Below, one piece after another: positions 47,868-57,070 of a stretch of DNA of 64,000 bases. This DNA comes from Halomonas chromatireducens. GTDB lineage: Bacteria; Pseudomonadota; Gammaproteobacteria; Pseudomonadales; Halomonadaceae. The stretch covers positions 2,370,378 through 2,434,377 of the forward strand of contig NZ_CP014226.1 of the NCBI RefSeq assembly GCF_001545155.1. Reading direction: 5' to 3'. The stretch's first letter is position 1. Every line of letters begins with the position of its first letter. Made by a program: the position numbers and the translations under genes. Under the pieces are notes generated by a model. That model ran no database searches. It saw only the letters and a program-made list of their open reading frames with translations, and was not told where the DNA came from.

Positions 47868-47981
47868 GAAACTCCTTGCCGTATCGCGGGGGCTGGCATG
47901 CCTTCGATGCCGCCCACTACAGGGAATCGAGTCAGATCTGCATGTTACACTATGCGCCCCTCGATCGACCTGGAGAGCAAG

Positions 47982-48548
47982 GTGACCCGGAGACATGCGG
48001 TGCGCCACGACCCCACCCGCTTGACCCCGAAAGCCGTAAGCTGGCGGCCACTGGCGGCTGGCCAGCCGGCCATGAGCCCGGCCTGGTGGGCCTGGGTCGC
48101 CTCGCGGGACTCCCTCACCGCCCGGTTGATCGAGGCCGGGGGCGAGAAGACCTTCCGTGTGCGCCTGCTCGACCAGCGCCCGGGCCGGCCACGCCCCGAC
48201 GAGGCCAGGGCCCTGGGCCTGCCCGTCGGTCGCCTCGCCTGGCTCCGCGAAGTGGCACTCTGCCTGGACGAACGCCCCTGGGTGGTGGCGCGCTCGGTGG
48301 CGCCGCTTGCGCAGCTGCGTGGGCAACGCCTCGACCGGCTCGGGGAACGCTCGCTGGGCAGCTGGCTGTTTCGACAGCCGGGCCTGGAGCGCAGCCCCAT
48401 TGAAGTGACAGCCTCCCCGCCCCCGTTCCATTGCCAGAGCGGCCCCTGGGGCCGTCGCTCGGTATTTCGCCACGGTCGCTTTGCCGTTCTGGTGCAAGAG
48501 TTCTTCCTCGACGCCATGGCAGATGAACTGGCGCTGCCTTCACGTTAG
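47982..48548 (+). CDS. ubiC: Chorismate lyase
   Basis: 188 residues from the GTG at 47982, where GGAGAGCAAG gives a strong ribosome site; an ATG at 47952 is an alternative. Features of UbiC are AWVASRDSLTARLIE, LAWLREVALCLDERPWVVARSV with the catalytic-site Glu/Arg region, LGSWLFRQP and WGRRSVFRHG. It converts chorismate to 4-hydroxybenzoate and pyruvate, the first step of ubiquinone synthesis. ubiA follows 29 bases later on the same strand. Confidence 0.92.
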   Translation: MTRRHAVRHDPTRLTPKAVSWRPLAAGQPAMSPAWWAWVASRDSLTARLIEAGGEKTFRVRLLDQRPGRPRPDEARALGLPVGRLAWLREVALCLDERPWVVARSVAPLAQLRGQRLDRLGERSLGSWLFRQPGLERSPIEVTASPPPFHCQSGPWGRRSVFRHGRFAVLVQEFFLDAMADELALPSR

Positions 48549-48577
48549 GATGAGCGCCATCGATTGAGGAGGCTCCG

Positions 48578-49471
48578 ATGGACCGATCCCTGCTGCATCC
48601 CACCGGCCTGGCCCGCGTGCCCGACTTCCTGCACCTGATGCGTCTGGACCGACCCATCGGCACCTGGCTGTTGATGTGGCCCACTCTCTGGGCGCTGTGG
48701 GTGGCCGCCGAGGGCATCCCCGGGCGAAACGTGCTGCTGATCTTCATCGCCGGCGTCTACCTGATGCGTGCGGCCGGTTGTGTGGTCAACGACTACGCCG
48801 ATCGCCACTTCGATGGGCACGTCAAGCGCACGAAGAACCGCCCCCTGGCCACTGGTCGCATCAGCGAGCGCGAGGCCCAGGTGCTGTTCGTGATGCTGGT
48901 CGTGGCGGCCTTCGTGCTAGTGCTGTTCACCAACCTGTTCACGGTGATGCTGTCGCTGGTCGGGGTGGTGCTGGCCTTCATCTATCCGTTCATGAAGCGC
49001 TACACCCACCTGCCCCAGGTGTTCCTCGGTGCCGCCTTCTCCTGGGCGATTCCCATGGCCTTCGGCGCCGTGCTGGGCCACGTGCCGGTAGAGGCCTGGC
49101 TGCTGTTCTGCGCCAATGTGGCCTGGACCGTGGCCTACGACACCGAGTACGCCATGGTAGACCGCGACGACGACCTGCGCATCGGCATCAAGTCCACCGC
49201 CGTGCTGTTCGGCCGCGCCGACCGGCTGATGATCGGCCTGCTGCAGGGGGGCACCCTGGCACTGCTGGCCTGGGTCGGCCTGCGCCTGGGGCTGGGTCTG
49301 TTCTTCTGGCTGGGTCTGGCGGCCATGGCGGCCACCTTCGTGCATCAGCAGACCCTGATTCGTACCCGGGATCGGGACCGCTGCTTCCAGGCGTTCCTCA
49401 ACAACCACTGGTCGGGCCTGCTGGTCTTCGCCGGCATCGCCCTCAGCCTCTGGCCCACCCTGAACGGTTGA
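48578..49471 (+). CDS. ubiA: 4-hydroxybenzoate octaprenyltransferase
   Basis: 297 residues, membrane-embedded with eight or nine helices. The two Asp-rich motifs are [19 protein letters not shown] and [18 protein letters not shown], which bind the Mg-diphosphate of the prenyl donor. It joins the octa- or nonaprenyl chain to 4-hydroxybenzoate in ubiquinone synthesis. It forms an operon with ubiC. Confidence 0.97.
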   Translation: MDRSLLHPTGLARVPDFLHLMRLDRPIGTWLLMWPTLWALWVAAEGIPGRNVLLIFIAGVYLMRAAGCVVNDYADRHFDGHVKRTKNRPLATGRISEREAQVLFVMLVVAAFVLVLFTNLFTVMLSLVGVVLAFIYPFMKRYTHLPQVFLGAAFSWAIPMAFGAVLGHVPVEAWLLFCANVAWTVAYDTEYAMVDRDDDLRIGIKSTAVLFGRADRLMIGLLQGGTLALLAWVGLRLGLGLFFWLGLAAMAATFVHQQTLIRTRDRDRCFQAFLNNHWSGLLVFAGIALSLWPTLNG

Positions 49472-49615
49472 ATCAGGCAAGGTGCTACCGTCAATCGCGT
49501 ATCACCCGACTGACGTTAACGACAGTATAGTTTGATTTTATAAACCTTTATTCCGGTCCATGCTGTAGCTACAACGCGGGTGAACAACGCCCGAGAGGCA
49601 GCAGAGGACAGGACC

Positions 49616-50986
49616 ATGTACGAGGTCGATACCCAACAAGCCACAACCACATCCGCCGGCCGTGAAGCGGCAGCGGGGCATCCGGGGCTCAACCGGCACC
49701 TGTGGATGCCGTTCAGCTCCAATCGCGACTTCCACGCCAACCCACGTTTGATCACCGGCGCCGAAGGCCGCTACTACATCGATGACCGTGGTCGGCGACT
49801 GTTCGACTCGCTGTCGGGTCTCTGGACCAGCGGGGCGGGGCACAACCGGGTAGAGATCCAGCAGGCGGTGAGCCGCCAGTTGGGCAGCCTGGACTTCGCG
49901 CCAGGTTTCCAGGTCGCCCACCCGCTGGCCTTCGAACTCGCCGAGAAGGTGGCCAGCCTGACCCCTGCCGGCCTCGACCACGTCTTCTTCACCAACTCCG
50001 GCTCCGATGCCGCCGACACCGCGGTGAAGATGGCCAGGGCCTACTGGCGGCTCAAGGGGCGCCCGGAGAAGACCCGCCTGATCGGCCGTGCCAAGGGCTA
50101 CCACGGCGTCAACGTCGGCGGCACCAGCCTTGGCGGGATCGGCGGCAATCGCAAGCACTACGGGCAGCTGCTCGACGTGACCCACCTGCCCCACACCCTG
50201 CAGCCCCACCTCGCCTTCACCCGTGGCCAGGCCGAGAGCGGCGCCGAGCTCGCCGATGCCCTGCTCGACCAGATCGCCCTGCACGACGCCTCCAACATCG
50301 CGGCAGTCCTCGTCGAGCCCATGTCGGGCTCCGGCGGCGTCATCGTGCCGCCGAAGGGCTATCTCGAACGACTCCGCGAGATCTGCAGCTCCCATGACAT
50401 CCTGCTGATCTTCGACGAGGTGATCACCGCCTTCGGCCGCAGCGGTGCGACCACCGGTGCCGAGGCCTTCGGCGTGACGCCGGACATGATGAATATCGCC
50501 AAGCAGCTCACCAACGGTGCGGTGCCCATGGGCGCGGTTATCGCCTCCGGCGAGATCTTCGATACCTTCATGCACGCCGGCGGGCCCGAGCACGCCATCG
50601 AATTTCCCCACGGCTACACCTACAGCGCCCACCCGGTGGCCTGTGCCGCCGCCCTGGCCTCCCTCGACCTGCTCGAACGGGAGGACTTCCCCGGCCAGGT
50701 TCGCACCATTGCCCCGGTATTCGAGGAGAAGCTCCACGCCCTCAAGGGTCGGCCCCACGTGGTGGATATCCGCAACCACGGGCTGGCCGGCGCGATCCAG
50801 CTGGCCCCCCGTGACGGTGATCCCACCGTGAGGCCTCGCGACGCCCACCTGGCGCTCTGGCAAGCGGGGTTCTATGTGCGCTACGGCGGCGATACCCTGC
50901 AGTTCGGCCCGCCATTCGGCTCCACGGAAGCGGAGCTTGAGCGGCTCTTCGACGCCGTGGCCACGACCCTCGATTCCCTGACTTGA
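49616..50986 (+). CDS. Omega-amino acid (beta-alanine)-pyruvate aminotransferase
   Basis: 456 residues from the ATG at 49616. It is a class III PLP aminotransferase: FFTNSGSDAADTAVKMARAYW, LIFDEVITAFGRSG (Asp for the pyridine nitrogen) and the PLP Lys in MNIAKQLTNGAVPMGAV. HLWMPFSSNRDFHANPR is the beginning of the omega-APT subgroup. It moves amino groups from beta-alanine, or related omega-amines, to pyruvate. The 144-base region in front is AT-rich (TATAGTTTGATTTTATAAA at about 49526), a likely promoter. Monocistronic. Confidence 0.9.
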   Translation: MYEVDTQQATTTSAGREAAAGHPGLNRHLWMPFSSNRDFHANPRLITGAEGRYYIDDRGRRLFDSLSGLWTSGAGHNRVEIQQAVSRQLGSLDFAPGFQVAHPLAFELAEKVASLTPAGLDHVFFTNSGSDAADTAVKMARAYWRLKGRPEKTRLIGRAKGYHGVNVGGTSLGGIGGNRKHYGQLLDVTHLPHTLQPHLAFTRGQAESGAELADALLDQIALHDASNIAAVLVEPMSGSGGVIVPPKGYLERLREICSSHDILLIFDEVITAFGRSGATTGAEAFGVTPDMMNIAKQLTNGAVPMGAVIASGEIFDTFMHAGGPEHAIEFPHGYTYSAHPVACAAALASLDLLEREDFPGQVRTIAPVFEEKLHALKGRPHVVDIRNHGLAGAIQLAPRDGDPTVRPRDAHLALWQAGFYVRYGGDTLQFGPPFGSTEAELERLFDAVATTLDSLT

Positions 50987-51017
50987 AGCCTAGCGACAAG
51001 GAACGCTAGCCAGCGCA

Positions 51018-51530
51018 TCATTCGAGATGCCGATCCAGCAGTTGGTGGTGCCGATGCAGTAGTTCCCCGGCATCGGCACGGCCATCCTGGGCTCTCATGA
51101 CCCGCACATGGATGTCGATCTCCCCACGCTCGGCAAATGTCAGGGTCATGGGGAAGCTGTCCCCCTCGCGCAATGGTGCGACAAGGTCCAGCAGCATCAG
51201 GTGGTATCCGCCGCCCGGGCGCATGGTCAGCAAGGTGCTGGCAGGCACTTCGATCTGCGGCACCGGAAACATCCGCATGGTACTACCTTCCATGGCCATG
51301 TCATGAAGCTCGACGGTAGCGCTGACGGGCGTGCTCGCTTCCACCAATACATCTGGCTCCTCGCTGGCGATGGAGATATCCACGTAGACGGCAGCGTGAT
51401 CAACGCTGGGTGGAGACGGGGTCGCAAAGGGATGGGTTATCAACAGGTCGTTCAGCCGATACTCCTGTGCCATGGCCGGGGCGGCCATCGACAGGGCGGT
51501 AGCCAGCATCAGCAAAAACAGAGAACGCAT
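51018..51530 (-). CDS. Periplasmic PCu(A)C copper chaperone
   Basis: 170 residues from the ATG at 51530, with AAGGA upstream. A Sec signal peptide (LFLLMLATALSMAAPAMAQ) ends in AMA/Q. The copper-binding pattern H(M)-x10-M-x21-HxM is present in HDMAMEGSTMRMF… and GGYHLMLLDL. It delivers Cu(I) to the CuA centre of cytochrome oxidases, which fits the caa3 oxidase elsewhere in this window. The C-terminus has a His-rich extension (LLHRHHQLLDRHLE). Confidence 0.9.
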   Translation of the reverse strand: MRSLFLLMLATALSMAAPAMAQEYRLNDLLITHPFATPSPPSVDHAAVYVDISIASEEPDVLVEASTPVSATVELHDMAMEGSTMRMFPVPQIEVPASTLLTMRPGGGYHLMLLDLVAPLREGDSFPMTLTFAERGEIDIHVRVMRAQDGRADAGELLHRHHQLLDRHLE

Positions 51531-51608
51531 AATTGGAAATCCTTGTGCTGCTTGCGAAGACACTCAGACACCTTGAGGGTAGCAGCTCCCTGGCACACCT
51601 TGCCCGGC

Positions 51609-52331
51609 TCAAGAGGCTGGCAGCCCCCGATAGTGGCTATCCCACATCAGCACCGCACCGGCCACGGCGCCGGGAAGCAGGAAGAGGTTGGCCAGCGGGA
51701 TCCAGGTGATCAGCGTAACCCAGGCCCCGTAGCTCAGCGTCGGCCAGCGACGCGACGACAGACGACGCCGCATGTCGGCGAAACTGACCTTGTTGTTGTC
51801 CATGGGATAGTCGAGATAGGTGATGGCCATGATCCAGGCGGAAAACAGGAGCCAGAGCAGTGGAGCGATCAGGTTGATGGCGGGAATCCAGCTCACCACG
51901 AACAGCAACGCCATCCTGGGGAGGATGTAGCCGAGCTTGACCAGTTCGCGCCCCAACGCATCCACCGCCGTCCTGGCCAACCCCCGGTCGTCCAGCGGCG
52001 GCCGCCCGGTGGCCACCACTTCAACCCTGGCGGCCAGGAAGCCATAGAAGGGGGCGGCTATCAGGTGAGTCACCAGCGTAAAGGTGAAAAAGACGATCAA
52101 GACCAGACTGAGCACGAACAGTGGCCAGATCAGCCAGGAGAGCCACTCCAGCCAGCTTGGGACCATGGCCATCCAGCCGTCTAGCCAACCTCCGAAATGG
52201 GCGACCACGTAGTAAAGCATCAGACTGTAGACCACCAGATTGATGCCAATAGGCACAAAGACGTAACGACGCATGCCCGGTGAGTAGGCAAGACGAGTAC
52301 CGCGTACCAGAGCCGTGAGGGCATCCAGCAT
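51609..52331 (-). CDS. cysZ: CysZ-family sulfate transporter
   Basis: 240 residues from the ATG at 52331 (GAGGAAAAAC upstream). The EI24/CysZ fold is visible: GMRRYVFVPIGINLVVYSLML, a central membrane hairpin, THLIAAPFYGFLAARVE, and LDYPMDNNKVSFADMRRRL near the end. CysZ mediates sulfate uptake for cysteine synthesis. It is divergent from the thioesterase gene. The cys regulon is not seen here. Confidence 0.92.
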   Translation of the reverse strand: MLDALTALVRGTRLAYSPGMRRYVFVPIGINLVVYSLMLYYVVAHFGGWLDGWMAMVPSWLEWLSWLIWPLFVLSLVLIVFFTFTLVTHLIAAPFYGFLAARVEVVATGRPPLDDRGLARTAVDALGRELVKLGYILPRMALLFVVSWIPAINLIAPLLWLLFSAWIMAITYLDYPMDNNKVSFADMRRRLSSRRWPTLSYGAWVTLITWIPLANLFLLPGAVAGAVLMWDSHYRGLPAS

Positions 52332-52516
52332 CCGTTTTTCCTCAAGACAAGAGAGTGGTAGTGGCATGCCGACCCAAGGTGACAGGTTGTCGCAAGGCTG
52401 GAGCAAGAGGGACCTTGCCGTATAAGATGGCGCACAGATGCGCTGCAGCGCAATATTGTTCAACGCTTTTCCGACCTGTACCGACCACTGACAACAACAA
52501 GCCGAGCAGACTACCC

Positions 52517-52924
52517 ATGACCGACCTCGACGATGTGCCCGCCCCCCAGGGACAGCTGACGCTCAAGCTAATGGCCTCTCGACAGGACACCAATCTGTAT
52601 GGCGATATTCCCGGCGGCTGGCTGGTCAGCCACATGGACCAGGCCGCCGAGTTGGCAGCCGGCCGAGAGGCACATGGCCGCACTGCCACCGTGGCCATCG
52701 AAACCATGGATTTCCTCTGCCCGGTACGGGTTGGGTCAACCGTCAATATCTTCACTGCCGTCCGCGAGATTGGCCATAGCTCCGTCAAGATTGACGTGGA
52801 AGTGTGGATCCGCCAACCCCACGAGCGCGATGGGGACGAGCTCCACAAGGTCACCGAGGCGCGCTTCGTGATGGTGGCACTGGACGACAAGGGGCGGATC
52901 CGCAGCGTCCATCAGCAAGGCTGA
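52517..52924 (+). CDS. YciA-type acyl-CoA thioesterase
   Basis: 135 residues from the ATG at 52517. A hot-dog domain with TNLYGDIPGGWLVSHMDQAAELAA (GDxxGGWxxxxMDQAA is the YciA catalytic motif with Asp). The segment ATVAIETMDFLCPVRVG follows. YciA hydrolyses a broad range of acyl-CoAs to free CoA. The frame opens upstream at 52355, but the ATG at 52517 fits the family. A terminator hairpin follows. Confidence 0.92.
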   Translation: MTDLDDVPAPQGQLTLKLMASRQDTNLYGDIPGGWLVSHMDQAAELAAGREAHGRTATVAIETMDFLCPVRVGSTVNIFTAVREIGHSSVKIDVEVWIRQPHERDGDELHKVTEARFVMVALDDKGRIRSVHQQG

Positions 52925-52949
52925 AGCCTTTTCTTGCCTTCAGGCACAA

Positions 52950-52974
52950 GAAGGGCGCCACCTGGGCGCCCTTC
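52950..52974. terminator. Bidirectional terminator hairpin
   Basis: GAAGGGCGCC and GGCGCCCTTC form a 10-bp perfect stem with a five-base loop between the stops of the convergent thioesterase (+) and TRAP binding-protein (-) genes. It is one of the best hairpins in the window. Confidence 0.8.
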
Positions 52975-52996
52975 CTGTCATAACGTCTTGCCTCGC

Positions 52997-54085
52997 TCAC
53001 GCACCGACAGCATCGCGTCCCTTCAGATAGGCATACTCACCGATATCACTGAATGGTCGCACCAGCGTCTGGAAGGCCTGGTAAGACTCGTAGACCTTCG
53101 CAGAATCCGGATCGCTGTCGATCTGATTCTGGATGACCTGCTGCGAGGACTCGTAGAGGGCCTCCATGACATCCTCGGGGAAGGTGCGCAGCTGGACACC
53201 GTGTTCGTCCACCAGGGTATCCAGCGCCTGGGCGTTACGGTAGGCGAACTCGCTGATCATACCGATGTTCGACGCCTTGGCGGCTTCGCGCACCACATCC
53301 TTGAGATCGTCCGGCAGCGCATTCCAGGCATCCAGGTTGACGGTACCTTCCAGCACGGCGGTGGGCTCGTTCCACACCGAGGTGTAGTAGTAATCAGCAA
53401 CCTGATGCAGACCGAAAGCCATGTCGTTGTAGGGACCCACCCAGTCGGCAGCATCGAGCACGCCGGTCTGCATGGAGGTGAAGATCTCGCCACCCGCCAT
53501 ATTGACGGTGGTGACGCCGATGCCGTTCATGGCCTCGCCGGCCAGGCCCGGCAGGCGCAGACGGATGCCCTGCATATCGGCCAGTGAGTTGATCTCCTTC
53601 TTGAACCAGCCCGCCATCTGCGCGCCGGTATTGCCCACCGCGAAGGGCTTGAGGTTGTGCTTGGCGTAGATCTCGTCCCACAGCTCCTGACCGCCGCCAT
53701 GATAGAGCCAGGCGTTGGTTTCGGTGGTGTTCATGCCGAAGGGAACCGCCGTGAAAAACTGCGACGCGGCGACCTTGCCCCGCCAGTAGTAGGCGGCGGA
53801 GTGACCCATTTCAGCGGTACCGGCGGCGACCGCATCGAAGACTTCCATTGCCGGAACCAGCTCTCCCGCGCCATGAACGCGAACACGCATGCGGCCATTG
53901 GAGAGCTTCTCGATACGCTCGGCAAAGTCATTGGCACCGGTGCCCAGAGCGGGGAAATTGGTCGGCCAGGAGGTAACCATGTCCCAGGTGATGGTTTCCT
54001 GCGCGCTGGCCGTGGAAACGAAAGGAGCAGCGGCGGCGCCGGCGGCCCCGAGGCCGACGGTCTTGAGGAATTTACGGCGTTGCAT
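52997..54085 (-). CDS. TRAP transporter solute-binding protein (DctP family), Tat-exported
   Basis: 362 residues from the ATG at 54085. The Tat signal RRKFLKTVGLGAAGAAAAPF ends near ASA/QE, unusual for this group except in TakP-like proteins. The mature part shows the DctP features TWDMVTSWPTNFPALGTGAND, RMRVRVHGAGELVPAMEVFDAV and IRLRLPGLAGEAMNGIGVTTV. Homologues bind alpha-keto acids or lactate with Na+/Ca2+. The permease subunits (DctQ, DctM) that normally flank it are absent: the neighbours are uvrD and a thioesterase. They may lie elsewhere or the gene may serve another purpose. Confidence 0.9.
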   Translation of the reverse strand: MQRRKFLKTVGLGAAGAAAAPFVSTASAQETITWDMVTSWPTNFPALGTGANDFAERIEKLSNGRMRVRVHGAGELVPAMEVFDAVAAGTAEMGHSAAYYWRGKVAASQFFTAVPFGMNTTETNAWLYHGGGQELWDEIYAKHNLKPFAVGNTGAQMAGWFKKEINSLADMQGIRLRLPGLAGEAMNGIGVTTVNMAGGEIFTSMQTGVLDAADWVGPYNDMAFGLHQVADYYYTSVWNEPTAVLEGTVNLDAWNALPDDLKDVVREAAKASNIGMISEFAYRNAQALDTLVDEHGVQLRTFPEDVMEALYESSQQVIQNQIDSDPDSAKVYESYQAFQTLVRPFSDIGEYAYLKGRDAVGA

Positions 54086-54242
54086 GGCGTTCGTGACTCC
54101 AAGGGTGATTATTCTGATTCGCGTCTTGTGCAGCGCGATGTGTCCGCCTGAGAGTATGCGTAAGGAAAAAATAGGCAGCAAGCACGCCTTTTGACGTAGA
54201 CGTCAACGTACCAGGGGAGCGCAGCCGCAACGCGGCGTTTCC

Positions 54243-56450
54243 TTATAGCGGGGTGAGCTTGGCAAACCCCAACACCAACCACTTGTCACCCTCGCCTTCG
54301 AAGCTGACCTGGACCCGCGCTCGCTCTCCCTCGCCCTCGGCGTTGAGGATCACCCCTTCGCCGAACACCGGATGCAGCACCCGCTGCCCCAGGCTCAGGC
54401 TGGGGAGATCGCCGCCGCCGTTGACCGAGGTCTGGCGGGAGAGCCCGACCGCAGGGCGCATGGCCGTCACCGGCCGGGAGATCTGTCCCCGCAGCCGTAC
54501 CTCTTCCATATACTCGTCGGGAATCTCACGCAGGAAGCGCGAGGCCCGCTGGAAGGTCTCCTTGCCGTGCATTCGCCGGATCTCGGCATAGGTCAGGTAG
54601 AGCTTGCGCATGGCTCGGGTCAGGCCCACATAGCAGAGCCGGCGCTCCTCCTCGAGACGCCCTGGCTCCTCCAGCGACATCTTGTGAGGAAACAATCCCT
54701 CCTCGACCCCGGCAATGAACACCACAGGGAACTCCAGCCCCTTGGCGGAGTGCAGCGTCATCAGCTGCACGCAGTCCTCGAACTCGTCGGCCTCGTGCTC
54801 GCCAGAATTGAGCGCCGCCTCGGAGAGGAAGGCCTCCAGTGCCACGCCACCCTCTGCCGTCTCCGGCGGCTCGAGTGCCTCGCCCTGGGTGAAGGCGCGG
54901 GCGGCGTTGATCAGTTCCTCGAGGTTCTCGACCCGCGCCTGTCCCTTCTCGCCCTTCTCGCTGCGGTGGTGCTCGACCAGGCCCGAATGCTCGATCACAT
55001 GGGCGATGATCTCGTGCAGCGCCATGCCGGCGGTCTCGTTGTCCAGCCGCTCGATGAGGTCGGCGAACGCCTGGATGGCGTTGCCGGCGCGCCCCTTGAG
55101 CGACGCGTCGGCAAGCCCGTCGTGCAGGGCCTGCCACAGCGTGACGTCGGCATGGCGGGCTCGTTCGCGCAGGATCTCCACGGTGCGCGTGCCGATGCCC
55201 CGGGCCGGCACGTTGATGATGCGCTCCAGCGAGGCGTCATCGTCGCGATTGAGCAGCAGGCGCAGGTAGGCCAGGGCATTGCGGATCTCGAGACGCTCGT
55301 AGAAGCGATGGCCGCCGTAGATGCGATAGGGCATCCCCTGGCGGATCAGGGTCTCTTCCAGCACCCGCGACTGGGCGTTGGAGCGGTAGAGAATGGCGAT
55401 CTCGCGGCGATTGTACCCCTCGTCGACCTTTTCCTTGATGGTATCAACGATGAAGCGCGCCTCATCCAGGTCGTTGAAGCCGGCATAGAGCGAGATCGGC
55501 TCCCCGCGGCTGCCAGCCGTCCACAGCTCCTTGCCCATGCGATCGGCGTTGTGGCTGATCAAGGCGTTGGCGGCTTCGAGAATGGCGCTGGTGGAGCGGT
55601 AGTTCTGCTCCAGCCGAACGGTGCGAGTATCGCGAAACTCCTGCTCGAAGCGGCGGATATTCTCCACCCGGGCGCCGCGCCAGCCGTAGATCGACTGGTC
55701 GTCGTCGCCGACCACCGTCATCGGCGTTTTCATGCCGGAGAGCAGCTTGAGCCAGGCGTACTGCAGGGTATTGGTGTCCTGGAACTCGTCGACCAGCACG
55801 TGGCCGAAGCGCTCCTGGTAGAGGGCCAGCAGCGCCGGATTGTCGCGGAGCAGCTCCAGGCTGCGCAGCAGCAGTTCGCCGAAGTCGACCAGCCCGCCCC
55901 GCTCACAGGTCAGCTGGTAGCGCTCATAGAGATCCACCATCTGTGCCAGGTAGGCATCGCCATGGGCATCCACCTGATGCGACCGCAGCCCCTCCTCCTT
56001 GCAGCCGGAAATGAAGGACTGCACCTGGCGAGGCGGGTAGCGCTCGTCATCGACGTGATTCTCCTTGAGCAGGCGCTTGACCAGGCGAAGCTGGTCGTCG
56101 CTGTCGATGATCTGGAAGTGCTGGGGCAGGCGGGCGTCCTGCCAGTGGGTACGCAGCAGGCGATGGGCGATGGAGTGGAAGGTGCCGACCCAGACGTTGC
56201 GCAGCGACAGCCCCAGCAGCGCCTCGAGGCGGGTGCGCATCTCCCTCGCGGCCTTGTTGGTGAAGGTCACGGCAAGCACGGCGTAGGGCGACAGGCCCTC
56301 GACCTGCATCAGCCAGGCGATGCGATGCACCAGCACACGGGTCTTGCCGGACCCCGCCCCGGCCAGCACCAGCATGTTGCCCTGGGGAGCGCTGACCGCC
56401 TCGTGCTGAGCCGGGTTCAACTGATCTAGAATCGCCGTGACGTCGTCCAT
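54243..56450 (-). CDS. uvrD: DNA helicase II (UvrD)
   Basis: 735 residues. This is a superfamily 1A helicase: Walker A LAGAGSGKTRVLVHR, AVTFTNKAAREM, VGTFHSIAHRLLR, VDEFQDTNTLQY (DExx box), VVGDDDQSIYGWRGA, LEQNYRSTSAILEAAN and LMTLHSAKGLEF, then YVGLTRAM. The C-terminal part ends in a Tudor-like RNA-polymerase-binding segment (LGQRVLHPVFGEGVILNAEG). It unwinds DNA in mismatch and nucleotide-excision repair. Confidence 0.97.
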   Translation of the reverse strand: MDDVTAILDQLNPAQHEAVSAPQGNMLVLAGAGSGKTRVLVHRIAWLMQVEGLSPYAVLAVTFTNKAAREMRTRLEALLGLSLRNVWVGTFHSIAHRLLRTHWQDARLPQHFQIIDSDDQLRLVKRLLKENHVDDERYPPRQVQSFISGCKEEGLRSHQVDAHGDAYLAQMVDLYERYQLTCERGGLVDFGELLLRSLELLRDNPALLALYQERFGHVLVDEFQDTNTLQYAWLKLLSGMKTPMTVVGDDDQSIYGWRGARVENIRRFEQEFRDTRTVRLEQNYRSTSAILEAANALISHNADRMGKELWTAGSRGEPISLYAGFNDLDEARFIVDTIKEKVDEGYNRREIAILYRSNAQSRVLEETLIRQGMPYRIYGGHRFYERLEIRNALAYLRLLLNRDDDASLERIINVPARGIGTRTVEILRERARHADVTLWQALHDGLADASLKGRAGNAIQAFADLIERLDNETAGMALHEIIAHVIEHSGLVEHHRSEKGEKGQARVENLEELINAARAFTQGEALEPPETAEGGVALEAFLSEAALNSGEHEADEFEDCVQLMTLHSAKGLEFPVVFIAGVEEGLFPHKMSLEEPGRLEEERRLCYVGLTRAMRKLYLTYAEIRRMHGKETFQRASRFLREIPDEYMEEVRLRGQISRPVTAMRPAVGLSRQTSVNGGGDLPSLSLGQRVLHPVFGEGVILNAEGEGERARVQVSFEGEGDKWLVLGFAKLTPL

Positions 56451-56520
56451 GGGAAGGGTACTGCCGCTGGAAAAATGAGCGCTCAGCTTAGCATATCCTG
56501 ACTACGCATAAGACTCGGCG

Positions 56521-57046
56521 GGCGCCTTGGAGGAGGCGGCAACCTCAGTGGTTATCGTCAGGCACCGGCAACACCGCCGGGAGGCCTCCGGCCTCCAGTC
56601 GCGAGCTAAAGCTGCTCCTACAGCTGTGTAGCTCCTTCCGTGGAGAAAGCAACTGTTGGAGCGCTGGTTCCCATCGCGACTGGCGCCGTCAGGCGCCTTG
56701 GCGGAGGCTGAAACGCCGGTGATAGCCGCGAACGTTGGCAACCCCGCCGGGAGGCTTTCGCCTCCAGTCGCGAGCTAAAGCTGCTCCTACAGCGGTGTAG
56801 CTCCTTCCGTGGAGAAAGCAACTGTTGGAGCGCTGGTTCCCATCGCGACTGGCGCCGTCAGGCGCCTTGGCGGAGGCTGAAACGCCGGTGATAGCCGCGA
56901 ACGTTGGCAACCCCGCCGGGAGGCTTTCGCCTCCAGTCGCGAGCTAAAGCTGCTCCTACAGCGGTGTAGCTCCTTCCGTGGAGAAAGCAACTGTTGGAGC
57001 GCTGGTTCCCATCGCGACCGGCGCCGTCAGGCGCCTTGGCGGAGGC
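56521..57046. repeat. Three tandem copies of a 169-bp REP-like unit
   Basis: The period is 169 bases over about 56692-57029 (copies at 56692-56860 and 56861-57029, almost identical). An older, diverged 171-bp copy lies at 56521-56691, and the first 17 bases of a fourth follow at 57030-57046. Each unit contains CAGTCGCGAGCTAAAGCTGC, the palindrome CTACAGCGGTGTAG and GGCGCCGTCAGGCGCC, all able to form hairpins. This resembles repetitive extragenic palindromes (BIME-like) of gammaproteobacteria. It fills the gap between uvrD and hexR and has no gene; short frames crossing it simply repeat. Confidence 0.85.
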
Positions 57047-57070
57047 CGCAGTGTTATCCCCAACGCTGGG

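Noticed and set aside
49508..49560. Riboswitch or attenuator before the transaminase
   Set aside because: Only an AT-rich promoter-like stretch was seen, with no stable stem or leader peptide.
54372..56429. A 685-residue frame on the plus strand
   Set aside because: It is the antisense of uvrD, which has all helicase motifs; the frame itself resembles no protein.
56521..57046. CRISPR-like array
   Set aside because: The period of 169 bases has no unique spacers; the whole unit is repeated, so it is a tandem repeat.
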